Assembly (NCBI RefSeq): GCF_004015185.1
Contig: NZ_CP025746.1
Location: forward strand, 1,240,001-1,304,000
Direction: 5' to 3'
Length of the DNA stretch: 64,000 nt
Source of the DNA: Clostridium manihotivorum
GTDB taxonomy: Bacteria > Bacillota > Clostridia > Clostridiales > Clostridiaceae
Of this stretch, positions 46,932 through 56,973 are shown piece after piece. Under the pieces are notes generated by a model. That model searched no databases, had not been told where the DNA came from, and was given only the letters and a program-made list of their open reading frames with translations. Both the position numbers and the translations under genes were made by a program. Positions within the stretch are counted from its first letter, which is position 1, and every line of letters begins with the position of its first letter.

Positions 46932-48322
46932 TAACTCCTTTATAAAATAGGTACATCTACATTATATGAATAAAGCGAAGAAATCGCTAAAGTGATCTTT
47001 TGTAATTTTTTTTGTAGTTGACTTTTCTGAATCTATGTGAAGAAGTTGTGACAAGCTACATAAAAATCTAAGCTAAGATTTATTATGATAGATTTTACAA
47101 GGGGGGAATACTTCTATATATTATTAAATGAATAAAAATTACCAGAATATAAATTGAATTTGATAATTGATATATAAGGTAGAAGTTGAGATACCATTAT
47201 GAGGATAATACTAATTTGTTTATAGTAATTAAATTTCTATGAATTTATAAGACAATATACGCGTAAATGTAAGAAAAATACATAAATTCTGGCTGTTTTT
47301 TTAACGATAAAAAATAATTTTAATAAAAAATAAATGAAATATGTTGTTGTTAAGTATTCAAAAGTTGAAATTTATAAGTAAGATTTTACAAAAGTAGATT
47401 TTTGAAAAATAATTATCAATTTATTATGTTTTCTTTGCTAACTTATGAAAAAATTAATAACTTATCAATAAAATATATGTATTTACAAATTATTTATTAA
47501 GTAATATAATAATTAATAATAATCTGTGATATGAAATGTTTGCTAAATTTTATTTTATCAAGAAAAAAGATTATTCGATATTTTCTTTTCAATGAAAGTT
47601 AGTAACATTTTTCTTTCACCTACAAAAAAGAATATAAAAGTTCCGTTTTCTACAATAGCCTTTAATACATAAATAAATAAGGCTTTATTAAGTTAAGAGG
47701 GATCATAACAAGCTATAAAGTAGTATTCTTAAGCTTCTCAGATGTATTCTTAATCCTTGAATAGTTATTGATCTCAAATACATTCTTTAAAAATTAATCC
47801 AATTAAAACAAACTCTATTGCATAACTTAAGTATAAATTTGATATATGACAGCGCTTCCACAATAAGCTATTTATTATTAATTCAAAGATGAATTAATAT
47901 CTTAAATAGCTAATATTATGCATTTTATACAAAAAGAGAGATGGGTTTTGAAGTTTTATACAATTTAATTGGATTTTTAACAAATTCTATTTTGTACATG
48001 CTATATTTTATCTAATAGCCATTTACACTTAGATTTATTAGCTAAACCATACACATAATTTTTAACATAGTGGCAGTTTAATATTAATTATTGTTAAAAA
48101 GTGTTAAACTTAAAGTTTTAATCTAATTATGTTATATATTTTAAAACTTTTTTCATAATCAAAGTTTTTGTTGCATAGTTTTTAATACTATTTTATAAAG
48201 CTATAAAATATAACCTTTAAAGTTTTGTATAACATAATATATTGAAGTCTTTAAGATTAGCAAAACATAAAAGTCATAGCCTAAATTAATTTGGGCAAAT
48301 TTTAAAGTTTAGGGGGGGTACG
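46932..48322. other. 1.4-kb gene-free region upstream of opp
   Basis: Extremely AT-rich with stops in all frames; no credible gene, riboswitch or T-box. It must contain the GH8 promoter (left side) and the opp promoter (right side). A GGGGGGGT ribosome site precedes oppB. The size is unusual for this window. Confidence 0.5.
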
Positions 48323-49288
48323 ATGAGACAGTACATTGTAAGAAGACTACTACAAATGATACCTACAATAGTTGGTGTATCAATAATTATTTTCTTTATC
48401 TTCGCTCTAGCTCCAGGTGATCCTATTTCTGCTAATATGGACCCGCATATGAGCTTAGCAAGAAAAGCAGAACTAAGATCTATGTATCACTTAGATCAAT
48501 CAAAACCTACTCAATATTACTATTGGGTAAAGGAATTAGTAACTAAGGGAAGCCTTGGTGAAAGTATGTATTACAAAATGCCAGTATCAAAGGTAATGCA
48601 AGCATTTATACCTAACTCATTCTACTTGGCATTAGCGTCACTTGTTTTAGGAGTTTTAATAGCAGTTCCAATTGGAGTTGTTTCAGCTACTAAACAGTAT
48701 TCCATATTTGATAAGGCTTTTACTATTTTCGCACTTATAGGAATATCTATTCCTTCGTTCTTCTTTGGTTTATTACTTATAAAATGGTTTGGGGTTGATT
48801 TAAAGTTATTACCATTCTCAGGTAAGTCGACACCAGGCTCAAATTATACTGGATTCAAAGCGTTCATTGATGTTGTGAAGCATATGGCTTTACCGCTTAC
48901 TGTTTTAACCTTAAGTTCCGTAGCAGGTTGGATGAGATATACTCGTTCAAGTATGCTTGAAGTTATAAGACAAGACTTTATTAGAACTGCAAGAGCTAAA
49001 GGACTTAAAGAAAAGGTTGTTATTTATAAGCATGCTTTAAGAAATGCACTTATTCCTGTTATTACACTATTAGGATTCTCAATCCCAGGATTATTTTCTG
49101 GAGCAACTTTGACAGAATATATCTTTAACTGGCCAGGTATAGGACCAGTTCAGCTGGCAGCAGTTAATACAAGAGATTACTACCTTCTAATGGGTACAAA
49201 CTTAATGCTTGCTATATTAACTCTACTTGGTAATCTACTTGCAGATATAGCATATGCTTTAGTTGATCCAAGAATAAGATTGAAGTAG
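48323..49288 (+). CDS. oppB: Oligopeptide/dipeptide ABC transporter permease
   Basis: 321 residues. N-terminal MRQYIVRRLLQMIPTIVGVSIIIFFIF is the classic OppB/DppB start. Six membrane segments and the EAA motif segment DFIRTARAKGLKEKVVIYKHALRNALIP (near 215-245) contact the ATPases. oppC starts 13 bases later. The operon lacks the extracellular binding protein gene, which must be encoded elsewhere. Confidence 0.95.
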   Translation: MRQYIVRRLLQMIPTIVGVSIIIFFIFALAPGDPISANMDPHMSLARKAELRSMYHLDQSKPTQYYYWVKELVTKGSLGESMYYKMPVSKVMQAFIPNSFYLALASLVLGVLIAVPIGVVSATKQYSIFDKAFTIFALIGISIPSFFFGLLLIKWFGVDLKLLPFSGKSTPGSNYTGFKAFIDVVKHMALPLTVLTLSSVAGWMRYTRSSMLEVIRQDFIRTARAKGLKEKVVIYKHALRNALIPVITLLGFSIPGLFSGATLTEYIFNWPGIGPVQLAAVNTRDYYLLMGTNLMLAILTLLGNLLADIAYALVDPRIRLK

Positions 49289-49300
49289 GAGGTGGAATAG

Positions 49301-50245
49301 ATGCTTAAAAAGGAAGCTAAAGTAAATGATACAGTAAATAAAAAAGAAAAAATCGAAAGCCCTTGGAGTTTAGCTTGGAAGAATCTGAGGAAAAATAAAC
49401 TTGCAATGGTTGGTTTATATATATTAATAGCATTGATTATTTTCTCTGTTATAGGCCCATGGATAGATGAACTTATAAGAGGAGGAGACAAAGTAGCTTT
49501 ATGGGAAAAGTCAGACCTTCTTAATGTTCAAGCTGATCCTTCAATGCAACATCCACTAGGTACAGATACACTTGGAAGAGACGTTTTAGCAAGACTTATG
49601 TATGGTGGAAGAATATCACTTGCAGTTGGTATAGTGGCAGTTACAATTGAAGTTATAATAGGTGCTTCACTTGGTATAATAGCTGGTTACTATGGTGGAA
49701 TAATCGACACAATAATAATGAGAATTGTAGATATATTAATGTGTTTCCCATTCTTACCTCTTCTAATACTACTTGGAGCAGTAATGATGGATATGGGAAT
49801 AGATCCTAAGTACAAGATTTACGTCGTTATGCTAGTAATAGGTGTATTAAGTTGGCCAAGTCTTGCCCGTCTCGTAAGAGGTCAAATATTGTCTCTGAGA
49901 GAACAAGAGTTTATGCAAGCGGCGGAAGCTTTAGGCTTAAGAGATAGAAGAAAGATGTTTGTACACTTACTTCCAAACACTCTAGCTTCTATAATTGTTA
50001 CAGCAACACTAGGAATTGGTAGTGCAATACTGACAGAGTCTGCACTAAGCTTTTTAGGTCTTGGAGTAACACCACCAACACCTACATGGGGAAATATGAT
50101 ACAAGCGGCACAAGATTCTTATGCACTTCAATTTCAACCATGGCTTTGGATGCCACCTGGAATAGCAATATTCTTAACAGTTATGGCAATTAACTTATTA
50201 GGTGACGGTCTAAGAGATGCATTAGATCCTAAGCTTAAGGTGTAG
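49301..50245 (+). CDS. oppC: Oligopeptide/dipeptide ABC transporter permease
   Basis: 314 residues. A charged cytoplasmic N-terminus (~50 residues) is followed by a first helix, the OppC_N motif HPLGTDTLGRDVLARLMYGGRIS (near 85-110), and the EAA segment EFMQAAEALGLRDRRKMFVHLLPN. It ends with WMPPGIAIFLTVMAINLLGDGLRDALDPK, diagnostic for the family. It pairs with OppB to form the channel. Confidence 0.95.
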   Translation: MLKKEAKVNDTVNKKEKIESPWSLAWKNLRKNKLAMVGLYILIALIIFSVIGPWIDELIRGGDKVALWEKSDLLNVQADPSMQHPLGTDTLGRDVLARLMYGGRISLAVGIVAVTIEVIIGASLGIIAGYYGGIIDTIIMRIVDILMCFPFLPLLILLGAVMMDMGIDPKYKIYVVMLVIGVLSWPSLARLVRGQILSLREQEFMQAAEALGLRDRRKMFVHLLPNTLASIIVTATLGIGSAILTESALSFLGLGVTPPTPTWGNMIQAAQDSYALQFQPWLWMPPGIAIFLTVMAINLLGDGLRDALDPKLKV

Positions 50246-50257
50246 GAGGACAAGAAA

Positions 50258-51238
50258 ATGGCTAAAAATTTAGTTGAATTTAAAAATTTAAAAACTTATT
50301 TCTACACCGGTGGTGGTATAGTTAAAGCTGTTAATGATGTCAGCTTTAACATAAGAGAAGGGCAAACAGTATGCGTCGTTGGTGAATCTGGTTGTGGTAA
50401 GTCTGTTACTGCCATGTCACTTATGAAGCTTATACCAAACCCTCCAGGAAAAATAGTTGGTGGAGAAATATTATTTAATGGTAAAGATATATTAAAATTC
50501 TCTGATGAAGAGTTAAGACATATGAGAGGAAATGAGGTTTCAGTAATATTCCAGGAACCTATGACATCTCTTAATCCAGTTTTTAAGATTGGTGATCAAT
50601 TATGTGAAGCAATAATACTTCACCAGAAACTATCAAAACAAGAAGCTGCAGAAAAAGCTATAGAAGTTCTAAAGATAACTGGAATTCCTAGAGCTGAAGA
50701 AATAATGAAATCATATCCTCACGAACTTTCTGGTGGTATGAGACAAAGAGTTATGATAGCTATGGCTGTAAGCTGTAATCCTAAGCTTCTTATAGCTGAC
50801 GAACCTACTACAGCACTTGATGTTACAATACAGGCACAGATTCTTGATCTTATGAGAGATATAAAGAAGAAATTAAATACATCAATAATGCTTATAACTC
50901 ATGACCTTGGTGTTGTTGCTGAAATGGCTGACTATGTTGTAGTTATGTATGCTGGTAAGGTTATAGAAGAGGCTCCAGTAGAAGAGCTATTTAAAAATCC
51001 ACTTCATCCATATACGCAAGGATTATTGAAGTCTAAACCATTATTGACTGAAGAAACTGGAGATAGACTTTATTCAATACCAGGACAGGTTCCTAACCCT
51101 ATTGGAATGCCTGACAATTGCTATTTTAATTCAAGATGTGATAGATGTATGAATAAGTGTAAGGATGCTCAACCAACATTGATAAATGTAAATCCTACAC
51201 ATAAGGTTTCATGCTGGCTTTATGAGGAGGGAAAATAA
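50258..51238 (+). CDS. oppD: Oligopeptide transporter ATPase OppD
   Basis: 326 residues. Walker A GESGCGKS, Q-loop FQEPMTSLNP, signature LSGGMRQR, Walker B LLIADEPTTALD and switch His in LITHDLG are all intact. The C-terminal Opp_C region has four Cys (CYFNSRCDRCMNKC), which in this family can bind an iron-sulphur or metal centre. Its end overlaps oppF by 17 bases in another frame. Confidence 0.95.
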   Translation: MAKNLVEFKNLKTYFYTGGGIVKAVNDVSFNIREGQTVCVVGESGCGKSVTAMSLMKLIPNPPGKIVGGEILFNGKDILKFSDEELRHMRGNEVSVIFQEPMTSLNPVFKIGDQLCEAIILHQKLSKQEAAEKAIEVLKITGIPRAEEIMKSYPHELSGGMRQRVMIAMAVSCNPKLLIADEPTTALDVTIQAQILDLMRDIKKKLNTSIMLITHDLGVVAEMADYVVVMYAGKVIEEAPVEELFKNPLHPYTQGLLKSKPLLTEETGDRLYSIPGQVPNPIGMPDNCYFNSRCDRCMNKCKDAQPTLINVNPTHKVSCWLYEEGK

Positions 51239-51239
51239 T

Positions 51240-52211
51240 ATGGAAGATAATACAATATTAAAAGTAGAAAATCTTAAGAAGTATTTCCCTATCAAAGCTG
51301 GAGTATTTCAAAAAACAGTTGGCAATGTTAAAGCTGTTGATGATGTTTCTTTTGAACTTAAAAAGGGAGAAACTTTAGGACTAGTTGGTGAGTCCGGTTG
51401 TGGTAAATCAACTACAGGTAGAACTATATTAAGACTTTTAGAGAGATCTGAAGGTAAAGTAATATTTGAAGGTCAAGACATATTTGAATTAAGTAAAAAG
51501 GACTTAAGAGCTATAAGACCAAAGATGCAGATGATATTCCAAGATCCTTATAGTTCTCTTAATCCAAGACTTTCTGTAGGAGAATTAGTTGGTGAATCTC
51601 TATTAGATCACGGTATAGCTAAAAAGGATGAGATTGCAGACTTAGTTGCTGAGACTCTTGAAAGAAGTGGTCTTGCAGCATACCATATGAAGAGATATCC
51701 ACATGAATTCTCTGGTGGACAAAGACAAAGAATAGGTATAGCTAGAGCACTTATATTGAATCCAAGTTTTATTGTTGCAGATGAACCAGTTTCTGCACTT
51801 GACGTTTCAATACAGTCACAGATAATAAACCTTATGACAGATTTACAACAAGAGAGAGGTTTCTCTTACTTGTTTATATCTCATGATTTAAGTGTTGTTA
51901 AGCATATATCACATAGAGTTGGAGTTATGTATCTAGGAAGCATGGTGGAATTAGCTCCTAAGAAGGAACTATATGACAATCCATTACATCCTTATACAAA
52001 GGCGCTTTTATCAGCAGTTCCTGTTCCAGATCCAACTTTAAAGAGAGATAGAATATTATTGAAAGGTGATATCCCATCTCCAGCAAACCCACCATCAGGA
52101 TGTAAGTTCCATACAAGATGTCCATACGCTATGGAGAAGTGTTCGAAACAAGCACCAATATATAAAAATGTTGGTAATGAACACTGGGTTGCATGTCACT
52201 TAGTAGATTAG
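51240..52211 (+). CDS. oppF: Oligopeptide transporter ATPase OppF
   Basis: Walker A GESGCGKST, Q-loop FQDPYSSLNPR, signature FSGGQRQR, Walker B FIVADEPVSALD, switch His LFISHDLS, and a C-terminal Cys-containing Opp_C tail (CKFHTRCPYAMEKC). ATG 51240 follows GAGGAGGG and overlaps the oppD stop, so I prefer it to the ATG-less upstream in-frame position at 51222. It ends the operon and is followed by a terminator. Together with OppD it drives peptide uptake. Confidence 0.95.
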   Translation: MEDNTILKVENLKKYFPIKAGVFQKTVGNVKAVDDVSFELKKGETLGLVGESGCGKSTTGRTILRLLERSEGKVIFEGQDIFELSKKDLRAIRPKMQMIFQDPYSSLNPRLSVGELVGESLLDHGIAKKDEIADLVAETLERSGLAAYHMKRYPHEFSGGQRQRIGIARALILNPSFIVADEPVSALDVSIQSQIINLMTDLQQERGFSYLFISHDLSVVKHISHRVGVMYLGSMVELAPKKELYDNPLHPYTKALLSAVPVPDPTLKRDRILLKGDIPSPANPPSGCKFHTRCPYAMEKCSKQAPIYKNVGNEHWVACHLVD

Positions 52212-52219
52212 GAATTACT

Positions 52220-52247
52220 AAAAGTCTAGGCGAAAGCTTAGACTTTT
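52220..52247 (+). terminator. Terminator of the opp operon
   Basis: Stem AAAAGTCTAGGC/GCTTAGACTTTT around a GAAA loop, with one G-T pair. Confidence 0.88.
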
Positions 52248-52361
52248 GCTGTTTATATGATAGTGCTATGAAATAAATTGACGTATTAGTTTAAATTCAT
52301 ACAATATTCTAAAACATACCCTAAAAAAGTTATAGAAAAGATTTCTTGTACTACTTTATTG

Positions 52362-52370
52362 TGGTATAAT
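52362..52370 (+). promoter_or_regulatory. Extended -10 promoter
   Basis: TGGTATAAT (extended TGn plus TATAAT) 33 bases before the small membrane protein start. The -35 region TTTCTT is weak, as is common with extended -10 sites. Confidence 0.65.
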
Positions 52371-52402
52371 ACAAAATGATAAATTAATAAGAGGTGAAGT
52401 TA

Positions 52403-52609
52403 TTGTTCAAGTTTGGAAAAAGAGAAGAACAAGAGTTAAGTGAAGAAGAGAAATTCTTAAAAGAGATGAAAGAGCAAGAAAAACCTACTTTTAAAGATCT
52501 TCTAGCAATAATTATTGCCCAGTACATAATAATATTACCAATGCTAATAATAGCAATAATTTTATTTACCCTTATAATGTTATTTATTACGAGAGTTTGG
52601 CTTAGATAA
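52403..52609 (+). CDS. Small single-pass membrane protein
   Basis: 68 residues. A charged N-terminus rich in Glu and Lys (about residues 1-35) is followed by one or two closely spaced hydrophobic helices (LLAIIIAQYIIILPMLIIAIILFTLIMLF region, 37-65) and a basic end TRVWLR. TTG 52403 lies six bases after GAGGTG; the GTG at 52394 is inside that site. It has its own promoter. No family recognised; found just upstream of pgi. Confidence 0.65.
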   Translation: MFKFGKREEQELSEEEKFLKEMKEQEKPTFKDLLAIIIAQYIIILPMLIIAIILFTLIMLFITRVWLR

Positions 52610-52692
52610 GCCTTACAATAATATTTCACAATTTGCTTATAATATATAAATATATAATATACTATTAGTCTTAAAATTTTGGAGGTAGTAAT

Positions 52693-54042
52693 ATGAAAAA
52701 GGGATTAACTTTAGATTTATCAAAGGTTGCACCTTACTTAAATGAGCACGAAGTTGGCTATATGGAGGATATGGTTGTTTCAGCTCATAACAAGATACAA
52801 AACAAAAGTGGAGCAGGTTCAGATTTCTTAGGATGGGTTGATCTTCCTGTAAACTATGATAAAGATGAATTTGCAAGAATAAAGAAGGCAGCTGAAAAGA
52901 TACAATCAGATTCAGATGCACTTATAGTTATAGGTATTGGTGGTTCTTATCTTGGAGCAAGAGCTGCAATAGAAATGTTAACTAACAACTTCTATAATGC
53001 ATTGCCAAAGGGTAAGAGAAAGACTCCAGCTATATTCTATGTAGGAAATAATATAAGTTCAACATATATGGCAGATTTACTTGAAGCTATCGAGGGCTTA
53101 GATATAAGCGTAAATGTTATATCAAAATCAGGTACTACAACAGAGCCTGCAATCGCATTCAGAATCTTCAAGGATTACATGGAAAAGAAGTATGGAAAAG
53201 ATGAAGCTAAGAACAGAATATTTGCAACTACTGACAAGAGCAGAGGTGCATTAAAGTCACTAGCTGATGCTGAAGGCTATGAAACATTTGTTATTCCAGA
53301 CGATGTTGGTGGTAGATTCTCAGTATTAACAGCAGTTGGTCTTCTTCCAATAGCAGCAGCTGGTATTAGTATAGATGAAATGATGCAAGGAGCAGCTGAT
53401 GCAAGAGAAACTTACTCAAAGGCTTCATTAGCTGAAAATGATGCTTATAAGTATGCAGCTGTAAGAAATGCCCTTTACAATAAAGGAAAGACTACAGAAA
53501 TACTAGTAAACTACGAACCTTCAGTTCATTACTTTAATGAATGGTGGAAGCAATTATACGGAGAATCAGAAGGAAAAGATAACAAGGGAATATTCCCAGC
53601 AGCAGTTGATTTCTCTACTGATCTTCACTCAATGGGTCAATATATCCAAGATGGAAGAAGAAACATATTTGAAACAGTTATAAGCATAGAAAAGGCTAAA
53701 AAAGAAATAACAATAGAAGCTACTGAAGACAATTTAGACGGATTAAACTTCGTAGCAGGAAAGACTATGGATTTTGTTAATAAGAAGGCTTTCCAAGGAA
53801 CTGTTTTAGCACACAATGATGGTGGAGTTCCAAACGTTGTTGTTAATGTTCCAGAAGTTACACCATACTACTTTGGACAAATGGTATACTTCTTTGAAAA
53901 GGCTTGCGCAATAAGCGGATACTTATTAGGAATAAATCCATTTGATCAACCAGGAGTTGAAGCATATAAGAAAAATATGTTTGCTTTACTTGGCAAACCT
54001 GGATTTGAAAGCTTAAAAGAAGAACTAGAAGGTAGACTATAA
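52693..54042 (+). CDS. pgi: Glucose-6-phosphate isomerase
   Basis: 449 residues, the short Firmicute form. It interconverts glucose 6-phosphate and fructose 6-phosphate in glycolysis. Sugar isomerase folds are visible: [17 protein letters not shown] (near 78), [16 protein letters not shown] (near 145), [16 protein letters not shown] and a catalytic Glu/His region [20 protein letters not shown] precedes the ATG. A terminator follows. Confidence 0.96.
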   Translation: MKKGLTLDLSKVAPYLNEHEVGYMEDMVVSAHNKIQNKSGAGSDFLGWVDLPVNYDKDEFARIKKAAEKIQSDSDALIVIGIGGSYLGARAAIEMLTNNFYNALPKGKRKTPAIFYVGNNISSTYMADLLEAIEGLDISVNVISKSGTTTEPAIAFRIFKDYMEKKYGKDEAKNRIFATTDKSRGALKSLADAEGYETFVIPDDVGGRFSVLTAVGLLPIAAAGISIDEMMQGAADARETYSKASLAENDAYKYAAVRNALYNKGKTTEILVNYEPSVHYFNEWWKQLYGESEGKDNKGIFPAAVDFSTDLHSMGQYIQDGRRNIFETVISIEKAKKEITIEATEDNLDGLNFVAGKTMDFVNKKAFQGTVLAHNDGGVPNVVVNVPEVTPYYFGQMVYFFEKACAISGYLLGINPFDQPGVEAYKKNMFALLGKPGFESLKEELEGRL

Positions 54043-54055
54043 TATTTATTTAAAT

Positions 54056-54086
54056 AAAAACTCAGCATAATTATGCTGAGTTTTTT
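54056..54086 (+). terminator. Terminator of pgi
   Basis: AAAACTCAGCATAA/TTATGCTGAGTTTTTT perfect hairpin with T tract. Confidence 0.92.
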
Positions 54087-54132
54087 ACTATCTAACAGTC
54101 CACATGAAGGTTATAAAATAGTTTGTTAGTAT

Positions 54133-54195
54133 ATACAGTAAAAAAGAAACCCTATTGGCCTTTTAGATTTTATGCGTATATATTTGGAGAGACAG
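54133..54195 (+). repeat. Dispersed intergenic repeat, copy B (weak)
   Basis: ACAGTAAAAAA, then ATT-GCCT, AGATTTT and TATATATTTGGAGAG-CAGAAA align with the left half of copy D at 61871. Similarity is lower than for the other copies. Confidence 0.35.
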
Positions 54196-54249
54196 AAAAG
54201 TATAACTTCTTATATTTTTATAAATTTATATTTATAAGAATAAAAAAAC

Positions 54250-54297
54250 ATAACAATATAACAATATAACAATATAACAAGATAAGAATATAAGAAT
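54250..54297. repeat. Octamer tandem repeat ATAACAAT
   Basis: Six head-to-tail 8-base units: three ATAACAAT, one ATAACAAG, two ATAAGAAT. It is a simple-sequence tract in the spacer between pgi and the DUF188 gene. Confidence 0.85.
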
Positions 54298-54485
54298 TTA
54301 TAGGAATAATGCCACTTCAGTGTTATTTAGTGATAAGATGTTGTAACTTTAAGTTATGGCTATTTTAAATTTTTGTGTTGAGATTAATTGGTTAATCAGC
54401 TTATGCTTACGCAAAGAATTAATTTCAACAATGCTTTTAAATATATCATAAGGGTATACTTATATTGATATTAAGGAGAATTTCT

Positions 54486-54935
54486 ATGAAGATAATAGTT
54501 GATGGTGATGGATGTCCAGGAAAAGCATATATAGAAAAAGCAGCAAAAGAATATGATATAGAGGTTGTTATATATTGCGATATGCATCATTATATAACTT
54601 CAGATTATAGTAAGGTTGTAATAGTGGAGAGTGGTTTTCAAAGTGTTGATATGTACATAATAAACAACGCTGTGAAAGGTGATATAATTATAACTCAAGA
54701 CTATGGAGTTGCAGCAATGGTACTAGGTAGAGGTTGCTACGCACTTAATCCGAAGGGAAGCGTTTATGATGATAAAAATATAGATAGATTGCTTTTTGAA
54801 AGACATATATCCCAAAAAGTAAGAAGAAGTGGTGGAAGAACTGGTACCCACAAAAAAAGAACAGAAGAAGATGATTTAAAACTATATAACTCATTAAAAA
54901 GATTAATAGAAAAAGGCTTGGAAAGATTTGAATAA
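54486..54935 (+). CDS. YaiI/YqxD-family (DUF188) protein
   Basis: 149 residues. Motifs typical of the family are MKIIVDGDGCPGK at the start, VDMYIINNAVKGDIIITQDYGVA in the middle (Asp residues suggest a PIN-like metal site) and RRSGGRTGTHKKRTEEDD near the end. No reaction is established; a PIN-type nuclease fold has been proposed for the family. ATG 54486 has AAGGAG upstream. Its terminator is the target of the group IIC intron. Confidence 0.9.
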   Translation: MKIIVDGDGCPGKAYIEKAAKEYDIEVVIYCDMHHYITSDYSKVVIVESGFQSVDMYIINNAVKGDIIITQDYGVAAMVLGRGCYALNPKGSVYDDKNIDRLLFERHISQKVRRSGGRTGTHKKRTEEDDLKLYNSLKRLIEKGLERFE

Positions 54936-54953
54936 ATCTTACAAGCCTTTTTT
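54911..54953 (+). terminator. Terminator of the DUF188 gene, intron insertion target
   Basis: Stem AAAAGGCTTG/CAAGCCTTTT extended by AAGATTT/AAATCTT, ending TTTTTT. It overlaps the end of the gene. The group II intron begins at the base after the T tract. Confidence 0.88.
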
Positions 54954-56865
54954 GTGTGCCCAGCATGGGCAACAACTTGGCGGTGAAAGTCCGCTGTGGG
55001 CTTGGTAGTGGGAACCACTAGCTAAGGGCAAGGGTGTCCATCGTGAGGTGGAATCTGAAGGAAGCCTAAGGCAAAGTCTCGGTCTGAGGGATACGAACTA
55101 CATATAAGGCTTACTAGGAACGGACGAGTTTGCAAAACAAAACGAAGTCCAACACTATCCGAATTTCTAGGAGTAAATGTAGCAGATATATGAGATGAAG
55201 GTTGTTGTTCTTACCTGGGGAGGTCTGATAGATACATCGCTTACAAAGATGAATTTCTAGGGCGATAACCTACATAGCGATATGTAACTGAACTATCAGA
55301 AGTCAGCAGAAGTCATAGTAACTCCGCTAATCGCGATAGCGGATGAAGGACTGAACTTTAAGGAGGTTTTCAAGTTTGAAAGTTTCGAAGAATACTCAAA
55401 GATTGCAGAAAACTAAATATTTAGGCTCTAGTGCCCAAGATAGAGTGGAACTCGAAGATAAGCAAAGAGTGCATAGAGAATTCTCGGCAACTCCAAAGGA
55501 GAAAATCAGTGGATTTGAATATGGCTCACTAGAAAGGATATTATCCAAGGATAATATGAACTTGGCTCTTAAAAGAGTAATATCTAATAAAGGTAGCCAC
55601 GGCGTGGACGGAATGCCAGTTTATGAACTTAAACAATTTCTGAAAACAAACTGGATATCTATTAGAGAGAATATTCTTAATGGTGAGTATAGACCAATGC
55701 CAGTTAGAAGAGTAGAAATACCAAAACCTAATGGTGGAACTAGACTCTTAGGTATACCTACAGTTTTGGATAGACTTATCCAACAAGCTATTGCTCAAGA
55801 ATTAAATAGTATTTATGATAGAAGATTTTCTGAAAGTAGCTTTGGTTTCCGCCCTCAAAGAGGAGCTAAAGATGCAATTAAGAAAGCAGAGCAGTATATC
55901 AATGAAGGCTATAGGTGGGTTGTTGATATGGACTTAGAGAAATTCTTTGATAAGGTCAACCATGATATATTAATGTATAAATTATCAAGAAGCATTAAGG
56001 ATAAGAGAGTATTATCACTAATAAGGAAATACCTTCAGTCAGGAATAATGATAAATGGTGTAGTGGTCAGAAATGAAGAAGGAACTCCTCAAGGAGGACC
56101 GTTGAGTCCACTCTTATCTAACATAATGCTAGATGAACTAGATAAAGAGTTAGAAATGAGAGGTCATAAATTCTGTCGCTATGCGGACGACTGTAATATC
56201 TATGTTAAGAGTGAGAGAGCAGGTAAAAGAGTTATGGAGAACATAACTGCATTTATTGAACGTAAACTCAAACTTAAAGTAAACAGAGAGAAAAGTGCAG
56301 TAGACAGACCTTGGAGAAGAAAATTCCTAGGATTCACACTGAACCTAATGTATGGAAAAGCATATGCATCTATATCAAAGCAATCATTAAATCGATATAA
56401 AGATAAAATTAAAGAGATACTATCTAGGTCAAAACCGATGACTTTGGAACAAAGGGTAGGAAAACTTAACCTAATTAATGTTGGGTGGATTAACTATTAT
56501 GGAATAGCCAAATGCAAAGGAATAGTGGAGCACTTAGATATTTGGATAAGGAAAAGATTAAGAATGTGTATATGGAAACAGTGGAAGAAAGTTAGAACTA
56601 GATATAAAAACCTTAAGAAGCTGGGACTTGAACACTACCAAGCTATAAAGTTTGCCAATACCCGCAAAGGATACTGGCGAGTAGCAAATAGTGCAATTTT
56701 AAACACAACTCTTACAAATAAATTCTTCTCGGACTTAGGCTTAAAAAGCCTAACGCGTCAATATATTAAAATTCATTCAACTTAAAGAACCGCCGTGTAC
56801 CAGACCGGTACGCACGGTGGTGTGAGAGGACGCTGAATAAAATAATTATTCAGCTCCTACTCGAT
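54954..56865 (+). mobile_element. Group IIC intron, complete copy
   Basis: 1912 bases from the 5' signature GTGTGCCCAGCATGGG to CTCGAT. The 5' domains I-III occupy 54954-55375, the reverse transcriptase gene is in domain IV, and the domain V hairpin (about 56789-56825, with CGCCGTG...CACGGTG arms) and a domain VI stem close it. Size, RT class and insertion directly after a rho-independent terminator all fit group IIC. It is oriented like the upstream transcript. Confidence 0.93.
55376..56785 (+). CDS. ltrA: Group IIC intron reverse transcriptase/maturase
   Basis: 469 residues, intact. RT core with DMDLEKFFDKVNHD, EGTPQGGPLSPLLSNI and the catalytic FCRYADDCNIYVKS, then the maturase/thumb domain; no endonuclease domain. 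The C-terminal LNTTLTNKFFSDLGLKSLTRQYI closely matches the style of GsI-IIC type enzymes. AAGGAGG precedes a TTG start at 55376. It differs from the copy at 1-1325 at about 15 residues by eye. It should assist splicing and reverse transcription during retrohoming. Confidence 0.95.
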   Translation: MKVSKNTQRLQKTKYLGSSAQDRVELEDKQRVHREFSATPKEKISGFEYGSLERILSKDNMNLALKRVISNKGSHGVDGMPVYELKQFLKTNWISIRENILNGEYRPMPVRRVEIPKPNGGTRLLGIPTVLDRLIQQAIAQELNSIYDRRFSESSFGFRPQRGAKDAIKKAEQYINEGYRWVVDMDLEKFFDKVNHDILMYKLSRSIKDKRVLSLIRKYLQSGIMINGVVVRNEEGTPQGGPLSPLLSNIMLDELDKELEMRGHKFCRYADDCNIYVKSERAGKRVMENITAFIERKLKLKVNREKSAVDRPWRRKFLGFTLNLMYGKAYASISKQSLNRYKDKIKEILSRSKPMTLEQRVGKLNLINVGWINYYGIAKCKGIVEHLDIWIRKRLRMCIWKQWKKVRTRYKNLKKLGLEHYQAIKFANTRKGYWRVANSAILNTTLTNKFFSDLGLKSLTRQYIKIHST

Positions 56866-56973
56866 TATTATAAACTAAAATTTCAGAATCTTTAACTTGT
56901 TATTTTATACCATATGTCTTATCATAAAAAGTAAGAGTTTTTTCTATGTAAAATAGGTTACTTCAATAATTTT

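Noticed and set aside
48290..48322. T-box-like leader before oppB because of the G-rich stretch
   Set aside because: The T-box sequence and its antiterminator are missing; the G run is simply the ribosome site.
54250..54297. ATAACAAT octamer tract as a CRISPR-like or iteron array
   Set aside because: Units are contiguous without spacers and very AT-rich; a simple-sequence repeat is the better reading.
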